From Macrothele yani (Eukaryota > Arthropoda > Arachnida > Araneae > Macrothelidae), in the NCBI GenBank assembly GCA_039090855.1, contig CM076996.1:43924469-43988468 (forward strand): 64,000 nt of DNA. The letters run 5' to 3'. The notes under the pieces were generated by a model that was not told the DNA's origin, made no database searches, and worked only from the letters and a program-made list of their open reading frames with translations. A program made the translations under genes and the position numbers. Below, in pieces: positions 51,692 through 61,507 of this stretch; position 1 is the first letter of the stretch, and each line of letters opens with the position of its first letter.

Positions 51692-52348
51692 TATATACAA
51701 CGTTCAAAAAGTATCTCCGCTGTGTGCATTTTAGGAAATCAAACAAATGTATTATAGGAACGTATAATTTACTCACTTACAGGAAATATTGAAACCCTCG
51801 TCCTTCATTTGCATGACATAACCCAACTATTTTGCACATGTTTTCAAACACATCTGCGGGAGTCAAAAAGTCCCTCCGCAGTAATTTGAAGGTTGTCTCG
51901 CCTTGTTTAGATGGCGTTGCAGTAAAAAATTTTGAATTAAGTAACTTGTTGTATGTTTAATTTCAGTTTTTGTTGTTTTCTTGATAACATATCAAGCTTC
52001 AGAATATGTTTCACAGCAACACTGATTTTTACATGTTTATAATGGGTTGAAAGTTTCCAAAATGTGGATATTGTTTTTGTCATTGCCACTTAGAAGTTAG
52101 AGACACTTTTCCTTATGAAGACATTCTTCCTTCATATTGGAGGACGAATCATTTTTCAATCCGCGGGCACCAGTATCAAGCACAAAATTGCACAGTGTGC
52201 ATTTTTCTTTGAAAAAAATAAATAAATAAATGTGCTTTTCAAAAATAAAACGGAAATAAAACCGGGTCGAAATCGGGTAAGGAACACCTTGACCCGCTAG
52301 AAATTGTCGATAGTTGACCCGTGACCCATTTCCATCTCTGACACTTAT

Positions 52349-52778
52349 TTTAGATTAGCCCTTCTAGGCATTGCACAGCGTTTTAAAAAATTTTATCATA
52401 AAAAATTTTTGTTCATTTTTTAAATCATTAAGTGAGGAAAACAACTGAAAAATCAGCGCTATTTTCACGGCTCCGCTTTGCGAGGAAACGAGTTCCGCGT
52501 TTTTTAAATATCGAGTCTGGATGGAGTCTTTCAAAATAGATTTGAACCCTACTATTCGGACGGCTTAATTTAATAGAAAAATTTCCAGCTGGAATTGTTC
52601 AATCATTCCTAAACAATATGACCGATAGTTCCTCTTCAAAATATTCGCCTATTCTTTCGCAATGCAAGATTTCCACTTCTTTTGAAAGAAACTTTCATTT
52701 ACTTCACTTCATCAAGTTTTTCCTGCGCCATTCATTGTCTAACTGGCGATTTTCTCTCGGAAGTTTGTGAAAACATTA
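52349..52778. other. Gene-free stretch
   Basis: Nothing recognisable; A+T-rich. Confidence 0.5.
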
Positions 52779-54306
52779 CAGAGAGTGAATCGAAAGTTTT
52801 GCAATATTTGGATCACTTTATGTCTTCATACGCACCTTTACGACGAAAGCTGACTAGCATTCAAAGTATAGGCCATCGTGTTGCACCGTCTTTAGTCATC
52901 TGTCTGCCAGTTTTTCGATTCCGCGGCGGTAACAGTTCTTGTCCTTCGAGGCGAAGATCTCCTTCACTCCAGCTGCCACCTCCTCCTCGTTGTTGAAGTG
53001 CCGCCCCGGTGGCGCAGTGGTCTAAGGCGCTGGCCTCTGATCATTCGTCCGTAAGGGGTCCGGGTTCGAATCCCGGTCAGGCATGGATGTTGTGTTTGTC
53101 TTACGGCACTGGCTCTCTATCTTCCCTGGAGCCAGTGACCCTAAATTAGGGACGGGCGACTGCTTATAGCCCATTGAGTTGCTCACGGTGGTCGTTAAAC
53201 CTCCAATTTAAAAAAAAAAAAAAAAAAAAGAAGTGCCGCCCGCGAAGGAAGTAGGCCATGGACTGGAACAAGTATTATTCCGACGGGGAAAGGTCCGGAC
53301 TGTATGCTGGGTGTGGCTTCAGTTCGATGTTTTCAAGTTCCTGGAGTTTTACCCGGGTCGTTCGCGCGGTATGAGGCCGAGCGTTGTCCTCCTGTAGGAG
53401 AGCGCGCTTTTTGTTCACTAGTGCCGGGTACTTCTACTTCAACACGGCATACATCCGCTCCCCCTGTTCAGAGTAGAGGTTGGCGCTGATGGTCCAACCG
53501 TTTGGAACACATTCTTAATGAAATATCCCCTCGAAATTCCACCAGATGCAGAGCATCACCTTGTGCTCGAAGCGCCCACGTTTGACACAACAGGTTCGGG
53601 AAGCTGGACCGGACTCAACCACTGCCGTAGTTGTTAGGGTTACGGAAATATACCCACTTTTCATCGCACGTAACAATTCTGTTGATGAAACGTACATCGC
53701 GCGGGTTTTCTAGGAGTTTCGTGCACACTTCCACTCGGCGGTTTGCTTCAGCTGGCGTCAGTCCCTGAGGGATAATGCGGCGGCTCCTGTAGACCTTGCC
53801 GAGGTTCTGAAGGTGACGAACCACGGTGGTCTCTGATATGCCCAGCGCGTCTGATAATATCCGAGTGCTGGCTGTAGGATTTGCCTCTACGGCCTGGCGC
53901 ACGGCCTACGAATTTACAGTTCGCGGCCTATCTGACCATGACTGACCGTCGAGGTTTCTGTCTCCTGAGCGACATTTCTTGATCCATCTGGTTGCGGTGC
54001 TGCTGTAGTCCAAGGAACCTTCCCCTTTCGCATGACAAATGTTCCGTGTTGCTTGAGCAGCGTTATGGCCGAGTTCAAACTCGTAAAGCAAAGGTTCCCT
54101 AATTAGCTGGTTGTGGCTGTTCGTCTTTTAGGCGTCCCAACCACAGACAGAACGACGACATGCAATTCTGTTCACAGCAATGACTACCACTTTAAATTTC
54201 CTTTTCGACTGACTGCAGTGCGCGACTTGAACTAGTTTAAACACGTGACATACACGCCGCAGCACATGCGTTTATGCAAATATTGCAAAACTTTCAACTC
54301 ACCCTT
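52779..54306 (-). mobile_element. Mariner element, copy 2, split by a SINE
   Basis: Ends GAGTGAATCGAAAGTTTTGC left and, from the right, GGGTGAGTTGAAAGTTTTGC, both continuing AATATTTG. Dead minus-strand transposase: HNAAQATRNICHAKGEGSLD, VRQAVEANPTASTRILSDAL, then GISETTVVRHL, IVTCDEKWVYFRNPNNYG (first D kept) and KVMLCIWWNFEGIF. The remainder is broken by frameshifts and by the SINE at 53007-53229. It retains the 5' region missing from copy 1 at 30.3 kb. Confidence 0.85.
53007..53229 (+). mobile_element. tRNA-derived SINE with 12-bp target duplication
   Basis: GAAGTGCCGCCC occurs at 52995-53006 and 53230-53241, so the SINE interrupts the mariner at this site. Part of the duplication (GCCGCCC) coincides with the SINE's own first bases, so the exact 5' base is ambiguous by 7 nt. 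A and B boxes are intact and the A tail is about 20 nt. Confidence 0.92.
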
Positions 54307-54566
54307 ATATTTTTACGTTTTATTGTCGATCCTTCTTTGTGTCCGAAGTTTTGCGACCGTGCTCACTGAATGCAAAGCATTTCAAAAATGAGTAATCGTA
54401 ATGAGTACTGGGAAATGAACGGGCATACGGTGTACGGTTGTTTATTATGGAAGTAAAAGCGACAAATTGATCTAGGAACTGTATTGCTCTGTCTTAAAGA
54501 ACCTTCCGTAAAAACATTTCAGTGTTTTAAAACTTCTAATATTCATACTGATGGTTCGACGGACAT
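54307..54566. other. Gene-free flank
   Basis: No gene or repeat recognised between the mariner and the next SINE, apart from the 11-bp target duplication copy at 54556-54566. Confidence 0.5.
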
Positions 54567-54786
54567 TTTTTTTTTTTTGATTGGAGGTTTAACGACCACC
54601 GTGAGCAACTCAATGGGTTGTAAGCAGTCGCCCGTCCCTAATTTAGGGTCACTGGTTCCAGAGAAGGGAGAGAGCCAGTGCCGTAAGATAAACACAACAT
54701 CCTTGCCTCACCGGGATTCGAACCCGGACCCCGTTCGGACGAATGATCAGAGTCCATCGCTTAGACCACTGCACCACCGGGACGGC
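54567..54786 (-). mobile_element. tRNA-derived SINE with 11-bp target duplication
   Basis: Minus-strand copy with TCGACGGACAT on both sides (54556-54566 and 54787-54797). The body is complete, and the B box is intact (GGATTCGAACCCGG on plus). Confidence 0.93.
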
Positions 54787-54797
54787 TCGACGGACAT

Positions 54798-55334
54798 GAT
54801 ATTCAATGAGCTGATTTTCGGGCTTTTTGTCTCAGTCAGATCGATACGTAATTCCTAAGTGTGATACGAAATTTTTTCGTTAATTTTTACTCCAGGTATG
54901 GTGTGTGCTCATTATTTTTACGTTCGTTCAGTTTTCCGTTGGACAGGCTCAAAACTTTTAAGGGGAGGCTCGCTAGCCCCAAGCTATGGCTCAGGTCTTC
55001 GTAGTCTAAAGCTTTCAAGAGTTCAGATTCAAAATGAAGGACAGCTAAGGAGTTGAAACGACGGTAAGGTATGTTTTGAATGGTAGTAATACAGAGGACG
55101 AACCTCTTTCGGCATAGCTGTTGGATGCCGGCGTACGTACACACACACACACACACACATTCTTCGGGGGAAATGTCTACATAAGGGTATAAACTTTTTG
55201 CGACTGGCTCCTAAGGTCATCTCAAGGATGATCACTTTGCAGTATCCGTAGAAATCCGCTATAATGCAGGCATTTTTACAAATGACTCCGCAAAATGATG
55301 TTTGTAGAATTCACGTAGTTCTGCTGAGAATACG
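54798..55334. repeat. Gene-free stretch with AC microsatellite
   Basis: (AC)n at about 55139-55159. No gene is supported. Confidence 0.6.
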
Positions 55335-55740
55335 GGGGTCATTTCAAAAGTTTTGCACACTGTGGGTTATCTCTTAAAAAAACGAATTTATTTTACAACA
55401 TACCTTTACAGGCCTACGAAGTAATCTCCATGTTTCTTTATAACAGCGGGCCAACGTTTGGCAAGTCTTGTATTCCAGTCAGGAAAACCTCCATCGTTGA
55501 GGCGACGTATTACTGGGGTCATCTCATTAGAAACATCCTGAATCGTACTGAATTGTTTCCCGCGGAGTGGCTTCTTCAGTTTTGGGAACAAGTCATAGTC
55601 TGTTGGGCTCATGTCAGGACTGTATGGCGCGTGGGGAAACAATTCACATCCATACTTTTCCAGAATGTCTCATACTGTATGGGAAACATGCGGCCTAGCG
55701 TTGTAGTGCAAAATGATGATACCAGCTTGGAGCATGTCGG
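55335..55740 (-). pseudogene. Mariner transposase, C-terminal fragment
   Basis: The minus strand reads IIILHYNARPHVSHTV (second catalytic D is Y), DILEKYGCELFPHAPYSPDM and SPTDYDLFPKLKKPLRGKQF (third D present), ending AVIKKHGDYFVGL at 55406. A frameshift lies between the first two parts. The end near 55335 (GGGGTCATTTCAAAAGTTTT) is mariner-like. The upstream half of the element is replaced by the 91-bp tandem array. Confidence 0.8.
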
Positions 55741-55742
55741 GG

Positions 55743-56330
55743 CTTCTTTGACGAATCTTTGGGCGCGAAACACTGTGCTATGGTCCACTACACTAACCCC
55801 ACAAACTAAAAAGAAGTACCATCTTCTTTGGGCTTTCTTTGGCGAATCTTTGGGCGCGAAACACTGTGCTATGGTCCACTACACTAACCCCACAAACTGA
55901 AAAAAAGTACCATCTTCTTTGGGCCTTCTTTGGCGAATCTTTGGGCGCGAAACACTGTGCTATGGTCCACTGCACTAACCCCACAAACTGAAAAGAAGTA
56001 CCATCTTCTTTGGGCCTTCTTTGGCGAATCTTTGGGCGCGAAACACTGTGCTATGGTCCACTACACTAACCCCACAAACTGAAAAAAAGTACCATCTTCT
56101 TTGGGCCTTCTTTGGCGAATCTTTGGGCGCGAAACACTGTGCTATGGTCCACTACACTAACCCCACAAACTGAAAAAAAGTACCACCTTCTTTGGGCCTT
56201 CTTTGGCGAATCTTTGGGCGCGAAACACTGTGCTATGGTCCACTACACTAACCCCACAAACTGAAAAGAAGTACCATCTCCTTTGGCGAATCTTTGGGCG
56301 CGAAACACTGTTCTATGGTCCACTACACTA
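55743..56330 (+). repeat. 91-bp tandem repeat, about 6.5 units
   Basis: GAATCTTTGGGCGCGAAAC recurs at 55753, 55844, 55935, 56026, 56117, 56208 and 56288 (spacing 91 five times, then 80). Units contain CACTGTGCTATGGTCCACTA, CTAACCCCACAAACTGAAAA and GTACCATCTTCTTTGGGCC and are almost identical, so the array is young. Long frames across it are by-products of the periodicity. Confidence 0.94.
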
Positions 56331-56409
56331 ACCGCACCATGAAAAGAAGCACCCCTGGGAAACCAAAAGCGAAGAGGGATAAAAAGAGAACAAAAAAAAA
56401 AAAAAAAAA

Positions 56410-57460
56410 AAGACACCGAATTCTCGATTGTAATGAGCACGTCTTTTGAATCCTATCTGACGCGAATTAAATTTATCAAAGCTGTTCAAAGTCTATGCAA
56501 CCAGTTTGAAAAAAAACTCAACCGGATTTCTGCAATCGATAAAACATTCAGAAATAGAAACAGCTACTTCCACGAGCGGCTAAAAAGTATGTTACGAAAA
56601 TTAACAAATGGCACACGAAAAGTTTCTCACAGCAGAAGGAATACCACAGACAAACAAATTTTCAAATCGAACAGTTAAAAGAAGAAATACAGAAGGAAAC
56701 ATGATATAACTGTACTCCCCCAGCGAAAGAATTTTGCATAATGGGAAAGTTGAAGATAGACGAAAAATATTCTTCATGGAAAAACCTATGCTAAGGAAAG
56801 AGAACTTTTCAAATACGTCTCCCGGAAGCAGAGGTAGCCCTAAAGGAAGGTATTGACGTTTAGCCCCCTAGCGGGAAATCTGTGCATTATTTAAAGAGGG
56901 TAATGCGCCACATCTCTACTGTAGCGAATGGCATACAGTAAAAAAGAAATTTCTTAATAGGTTTCGCACAAGCTGCAAACAGAAGTATGAACACCACCTA
57001 GCGACAGAAGTATGAACTATAAAACTGCTCAAATATTAACCTAAATCGTTCCACAAGGTATATTGCATCTGGTGTTGAATTTTTTTTTTTTTAAATCGCA
57101 CATTTAGAAGCAGAGATATTAAGAAAAACAGCTTAAACATTGGCGCTACTAGCGGAGAAATTGTGCATTACTTTGGGAAGAAAAGAAACAAAAAGATTTT
57201 TCACAGTTAGCAATATCTGACTGCAAAATAATTTCAGTTTTAAGTCCCGAAGATATTGTTGTAAACGGGGAACGAGAGCTTACGCCCTCTAGTGGCAAGC
57301 TTATGCGTTAAGAAAAATTTGAAATTATATGAGAAACATTTCGCACAGGAAACTCTCTCCAACAAAGAAATAATTTTTCAAATCGTACTCCTAGAAGCAG
57401 AGATGTCGACAAAAATAGGATATGTATCTACGCCCCCTGGCAGAAAAACTATGCGCTATT
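56410..57460 (+). repeat. Modular ~150-bp repeat family, copy C (5' part)
   Basis: Begins after a poly-A with GACACCGAATTCTCGATTGT and ATGAGCACGTCTTTTGAATC, the same 5' block as copy A1. CTCF-like blocks are at about 56716, 56863, 56995, 57147, 57283-57297 (CGCCCTCTAGTGGCA) and 57431. It is interrupted at 57461 by the TTAA MITE. Confidence 0.78.
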
Positions 57461-57464
57461 TTAA

Positions 57465-59330
57465 GGTGGACGTCAAGTAATTTTGCTTGACATCATACAA
57501 GAAGCAAGTGGAGAAATCGAAGCAGTACTCGCCCAAATTTTCACTCGATGCCTTAATGAAGGAAAGATTCCTGAGGATTGGAACACCGCTACAATGATCC
57601 TGCTACATAAGAAAGGTGACATCGAGGATCTCGGAAACTACAGACCTATCAACCTCCTATCAGTAGTTTATAAATTCTTCACTAAAGTTCTTTCACACCG
57701 CTTGAAGGTAACACAGGACATGGCTCAACCGAGAGAACAAGCTGGATTCAGGAGTGGCTACAGCACAATAGATCATATCCATGTGCTGAGAGAACTAATT
57801 GAAAGAGCGAGGGAATATGAACTTCCATTGTGCATGGCTTTTATCGATTATGAAAAAGCCTTTGATTCGATGAAACCATCAGCAGTTACAATGGCTCTGA
57901 AAACCTGCGGTATTGAAGATGCATACATTAATATTATTAATAACATCTATGAAAATGCAAGTACAAAGATTAGGCTGTTTGAAAATACAACACACATAAA
58001 AATTGGAAAGGGAGTGAGACAAGGTGACACCATATCTCCGAAGCTCTTTAATGCCACATTGGAGGGTGTTTTTCAGTCACTGAGCTGGGAAAACAAGGGG
58101 ATAAAGATTAATGGAGATTATCTAACCCACCTTCGTTTTGCTGATGACGTAGTCATTTTTGCAACTAGCCCATCAGAGCTGCAGAGTATGATCCAGGAAC
58201 TTGCTGACAAGAGTAAAGAAGTGGGATTAAAAATGAACTTTCAGAAGACAAAAGTGATGTTCAATGCTTTTACAAGAAATGAAGATTTATCGATTGATGG
58301 AGAAAAGCTGGAGATAACAGACACGTACGTTTATCTTGGACAGCAGATATCAAGTGAGGGTCACATTGATGAAGAAATTAATCGGCGTACAAAACTTGCC
58401 TGGAGAGCTTTTGGAAGAAACAGCATAATTTTCAAGAGCAATATGCCATTATGTCTTAAAAGAAAAGTGTTTGATCAATGCATCCTTCCAGTGCTTACGT
58501 ATGGTGCAGAGACGTGGACCTTAACTAAAAGAGACATACAAAGACTGCAGACAACTCAAAGTAGCATGGAGAGGTGCATACTTGGTGTAACCAGGAGAGA
58601 TAAGAAGAGGAACTCGTGGATCCGAAAAATGACAAGAGTGGAAGACATCATGATCAGAGTTAAATCCCTGAAATGGCAATGGGCTGGACATACTGCCAGA
58701 AGGACAGATCATCGATGGACAGCCGAAATTTTAGATTGGATTCCAAGGGACAGGAAAAGACCCAGAAGAAGACCACATGGGAGATGGGTGGATGAAATTC
58801 TAAAGTATGTAGGGGTGACATGGAGGAGACTGGCACAAGACAGACCGTTGTGGAGGAAACTTGGGGAGACCTTCGTCCAGCAGTGGATTGATAATGGTTG
58901 ACAATGATGATGATGATGATGACTTCCAATGGAAAAACTTTTGTACACATTTCCTTTACAATTTATGTGTTCCCAAGTATGAAAATTTGAACATCGATTA
59001 AAATAGCTTCATATTATTACTTGGAATACTTACTATTTTCTAAAACATAATCATAATTATATTAAAAATCAATAACTTTTCCTTTGGTGGTGTTGAAACT
59101 AGAAAAAAGATGGCGCGACCTGTACTTTGATGACGCCAGTAGACAAATAAATGTTGGATTGCATAATTATGGTTATGTTTTAGAAAATATTAAGTATTCC
59201 AAGTTATAAAATGAAGCTAGTTTAATCGATGTTCAAATTTTCATCCTTGGGAACGCATTAATTGTGAAGAAAATGTGTACAGAAATTTTTCCATTGGAAG
59301 TATAGTAAGCAAAATTACTTGACGTCCACC
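57465..59330. mobile_element. TTAA-flanked foldback MITE containing a LINE
   Basis: TTAA at 57461-57464 and 59331-59334; terminal repeats GGTGGACGTCAAGTAATTTT and GCTT exact at both ends. The inner halves (for example TTCCAATGGAAAAA and the inverse, CCCAAG...ATGAAAATTTGAACATCG, TTTTCCTTTGGTGGTG) fold back on each other. The left half is cut after 57487 by a LINE, and about 7 bp of the MITE are missing at that junction. It is a relative of the 44.9-kb element, inserted into copy C of the modular repeat. Confidence 0.85.
57489..58901 (+). CDS. LINE reverse transcriptase, 5'-truncated, uninterrupted
   Basis: Second copy of the RTE-type LINE, starting at DIIQEASGEIEAVLAQIF, which corresponds to residue 205 of the frame at 23.0-25.0 kb. 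About 470 codons without a stop. Motifs numbered from 57483: AGFRSGYSTIDHIHVLREL (87-105), FIDYEKAFDS with D122, VRQGDTISPKLFNATLE, FADD (219-222), TYGAETWTLTKRDIQRLQ, WAGHTARRTDHRWTAEIL, and the end QQWIDNG. It differs from copy 1 at few residues (for example DEILKYVG for DEIRKYAG). It lacks the endonuclease and the first part of the polymerase, so it cannot move itself. A short GATGATGATGATG tail ends the element near 58921. Confidence 0.88.
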   Translation, partial: DIIQEASGEIEAVLAQIFTRCLNEGKIPEDWNTATMILLHKKGDIEDLGNYRPINLLSVVYKFFTKVLSHRLKVTQDMAQPREQAGFRSGYSTIDHIHVLRELIERAREYELPLCMAFIDYEKAFDSMKPSAVTMALKTCGIEDAYINIINNIYENASTKIRLFENTTHIKIGKGVRQGDTISPKLFNATLEGVFQSLSWENKGIKINGDYLTHLRFADDVVIFATSPSELQSMIQELADKSKEVGLKMNFQKTKVMFNAFTRNEDLSIDGEKLEITDTYVYLGQQISSEGHIDEEINRRTKLAWRAFGRNSIIFKSNMPLCLKRKVFDQCILPVLTYGAETWTLTKRDIQRLQTTQSSMERCILGVTRRDKKRNSWIRKMTRVEDIMIRVKSLKWQWAGHTARRTDHRWTAEILDWIPRDRKRPRRRPHGRWVDEILKYVGVTWRRLAQDRPLWRKLGETFVQQWIDNG

Positions 59331-59334
59331 TTAA

Positions 59335-60347
59335 GCTCGAGGTATTCTCAAAAGGTTTTTCTAGGTTAGCGGTATCGGAGCACGAAATAATGTTTTCAAT
59401 CGAATTTTCAAAAACTCCGATTTTGCTGCAAATACATCAGAATCAAATATAACTTCTTACACCTCCTGGTGGTTAGACTATTTTTTTTTTATCAAAAATT
59501 AGAAATTATAATCAAAACATTTCTCCATGAGGAGCTGTATCCGATGCAGGACGAATTTTTCAACTCGAGTTTTTAGAAGCAGAGATATACGGTAAAACGC
59601 AATTAACCTTTACGCTCACTAGCGGAAAATCTATGCGTTACTTGAAAATTTTGAAACTATGTCAGAAACATTTCTCGCCGGAAACGCTCTCCGACAAAGA
59701 CAGAAGTTTTCAAATCGGACTCTTAGAAGTAGAGATATCGACAAAAATACGATATACATCTACGCCTCTGGCGGGAAGACTATGGGCTATTTGAAGTAGG
59801 AGGTATTCTCAAAAGGTTTTCTGAGGTGAACGTTATTGGTCCGCGAAAGAAGTTTTTCAATCGAGTATTCAGGAGCTCAAATTTTGCTGCAAATACATCA
59901 GAAGCGGAAATAGACACTTACGGCCCCTGGTGCAAAACCATTCTTTATCAAAAATTAGAAATTATATGCAAAATATTTCTCATCGGGAGCTGTTTCGGAT
60001 GCAGGAAGAAATTTTGAAATATGACTTTTAGAAGCGGAGATATCGGGGAAACGGAATTTAACTTTACGCCTCCTAGCGGAAAATCTATGCATTACTTGAG
60101 AAAGAAACTGTGTCTAAAATAGTCTTCGTTATAAATAGCATCGAAAGGAAAAATGATTTTTTTCAATCTGATATTTAGAAGCAAATGTATGCAATAAAAT
60201 GTATTTTGAATTCGATATCATCGGCATTTACGCCCTCTAGCGGTGAAGTTGTGCATTGAAAAAAACCGAAATGAAAGATCATCAATCTCACATTTCTAGC
60301 TTCACAATGCAGAAAGAATTTTACCCACAGACGGACAAACCCATAAC
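59335..60347 (+). repeat. Modular ~150-bp repeat family, copy C (3' part)
   Basis: Continues copy C after the MITE (GCTCGAGGTATTCTCAAAAG). CTCF-like blocks at about 59457, 59612, 59762, 59918, 60064 and 60231 (CGCCCTCTAGCGGTG). It ends with CCCACAGACGGACAAACC and ATAAGCACG, where the next insertion begins; the last hairpin half resumes at 60767-60801. Confidence 0.77.
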
Positions 60348-60356
60348 ATAAGCACG

Positions 60357-60766
60357 TTCAATTCAAATTTAGAAGATGGGAATCCGTTTTATTGGTGTAT
60401 ATATGTTAAGTTAGATAATATCCGAAAACTTGAAAATTTCATCGTCCTGGAGCGGAAATAGAACCCGCGTCCCCCGGATAGCGCCCGAGTATGCTAACCA
60501 CTGCATCACCCAGAACGACCAAGTTTCAAGTATCCGATTAATTCGAATATAACCATCACAGGATTCGCTAGTCGAAGCAACCGGCATTCATATATCGCGA
60601 ATCTGGAGGTTTAGAACCTATTCCCGTGATTACCCGGAGGCGCAGAAATTTTCAAGTTTTCGGAGATTACCTGACTTAACTTTCATGTCATATTTACATA
60701 AGTAAACGGATTTCTATCTTCCAGATTTATATTGTACAATGGTGTAATCCCATATTTCATTCATCG
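60357..60766 (-). mobile_element. 410-bp foldback element with internal tRNA-like sequence
   Basis: ATAAGCACG flanks both sides (60348-60356 and 60767-60775), a perfect 9-bp target duplication that splits the 3' hairpin of copy C. Inside, 60365-60440 and 60644-60728 are imperfect inverted repeats (AAAT(T/C)T(A/G)GAAGAT...ATCCGTTT, TTAAGT(T/C)AG, TCCGAAAACTTGAAAATTTC). Between them, on minus, about 60443-60513 is tRNA-like: GATGCAGTGGTTAGCATAC (A box) and CGCGGGTTCTATTTCCGC (B box). No coding region. Confidence 0.75.
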
Positions 60767-60801
60767 ATAAGCACGATCTTTTTTTACTAAAGACGTGCTA
60801 A

Positions 60802-60983
60802 AAAAGTGGTAAACCAGAAATCAATAATAATAACAATAAAATCCCTGTAGAGTAAAATGACAAAAGGTAAAGAACAGCTGAGAAAATTATTAGGGACACC
60901 CTGTAGCAATCAGACACGTACCACCCTTACTTAGGTACGCGAACATCATGAGATGGCTTCAGTAACAGCTCACTGCAAAAGAT
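60802..60983. other. Short gene-free interval
   Basis: Nothing recognised between the end of copy C and the next SINE. Confidence 0.5.
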
Positions 60984-61144
60984 TTTTTTTTTTTTTTGAT
61001 TGGAGGTTTAACGACCACCGTGAGCAACTCAATGGGCTATAAGCAGTCGCCCGTCCCTAATTTAGGGTCACTGGTTCCAGAGAAGGGAGAGAGCTAGTGC
61101 CGTAATGCAAACACAACATCCATGGCACTGGGCCACCGGGGCGG
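60984..61144 (-). mobile_element. SINE with internal deletion
   Basis: Poly-T start and full tail and body, but the region from the B box to the A box is deleted: ACAACATCCATGG joins directly to CACTGGGCCACCGGGGCGG. AAAAGATT flanks it on both sides. Confidence 0.88.
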
Positions 61145-61272
61145 TAAAAAGATTCAAACGTGAACGAAGCGTAGACAGTGGTAATATGTGAAAGATAGTG
61201 GAAATATGTTAATTTAAGCGACTTTGAAAGAGGCATGACAATGGATGCCAGGCGCACAGATAATTAAATTGT
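61145..61272. other. Short interval between SINEs
   Basis: No feature recognised other than the SINE target duplication copy at 61260-61272. Confidence 0.5.
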
Positions 61273-61494
61273 TGTTGTTGTTGTTGGTTGGTTGGAGGTT
61301 TAACGACCACCGTGAGCAACTCAATGGGCTATAAGCAGTCGCCCGTCCCTAATTTAGGGTCACTGGTTCCAGGGAAGGGAGAGAGCCAGTGCCGTAAGAC
61401 AAACACAACATCCATGCCTCACCGGGATTCGAACCCGGACCCCTTACGGACGAACGATCAAAGGCCAGCGCCACCACTGCGCCACCGGGGCTGC
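61273..61494 (-). mobile_element. tRNA-derived SINE with 13-bp target duplication
   Basis: ATAATTAAATTGT occurs at 61260-61272 and 61495-61507. The tail is (TTG)n on plus, that is (CAA)n rather than poly-A. The anticodon-side segment shows a small deletion (GGCCAGCGCCACCACTGC). A and B boxes are otherwise preserved. Confidence 0.93.
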
Positions 61495-61507
61495 ATAATT
61501 AAATTGT

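Larger units (their letters stand above)
50178..52340. mobile_element. hAT-type MITE, split by a Tc1 element
   Basis: The left tip CAGAGTTGGAAACAGGTCA and the right tip (inverse of CAGAGATGGAAATGGGTCA) form terminal repeats with the CAG...CTG ends of many hAT elements. The flanks ACACCTAC (50170-50177) and ACACTTAT (52341-52348) match at 6 of 8 positions, consistent with a decayed 8-bp target duplication. The inside has no transposase of its own; the 50305-51691 Tc1 element accounts for 1387 bp of it. Confidence 0.65.

Noticed and set aside
55430..55984. Long frames across the 91-bp array
   Set aside because: They arise from repetition of one unit; no start context or family resemblance.
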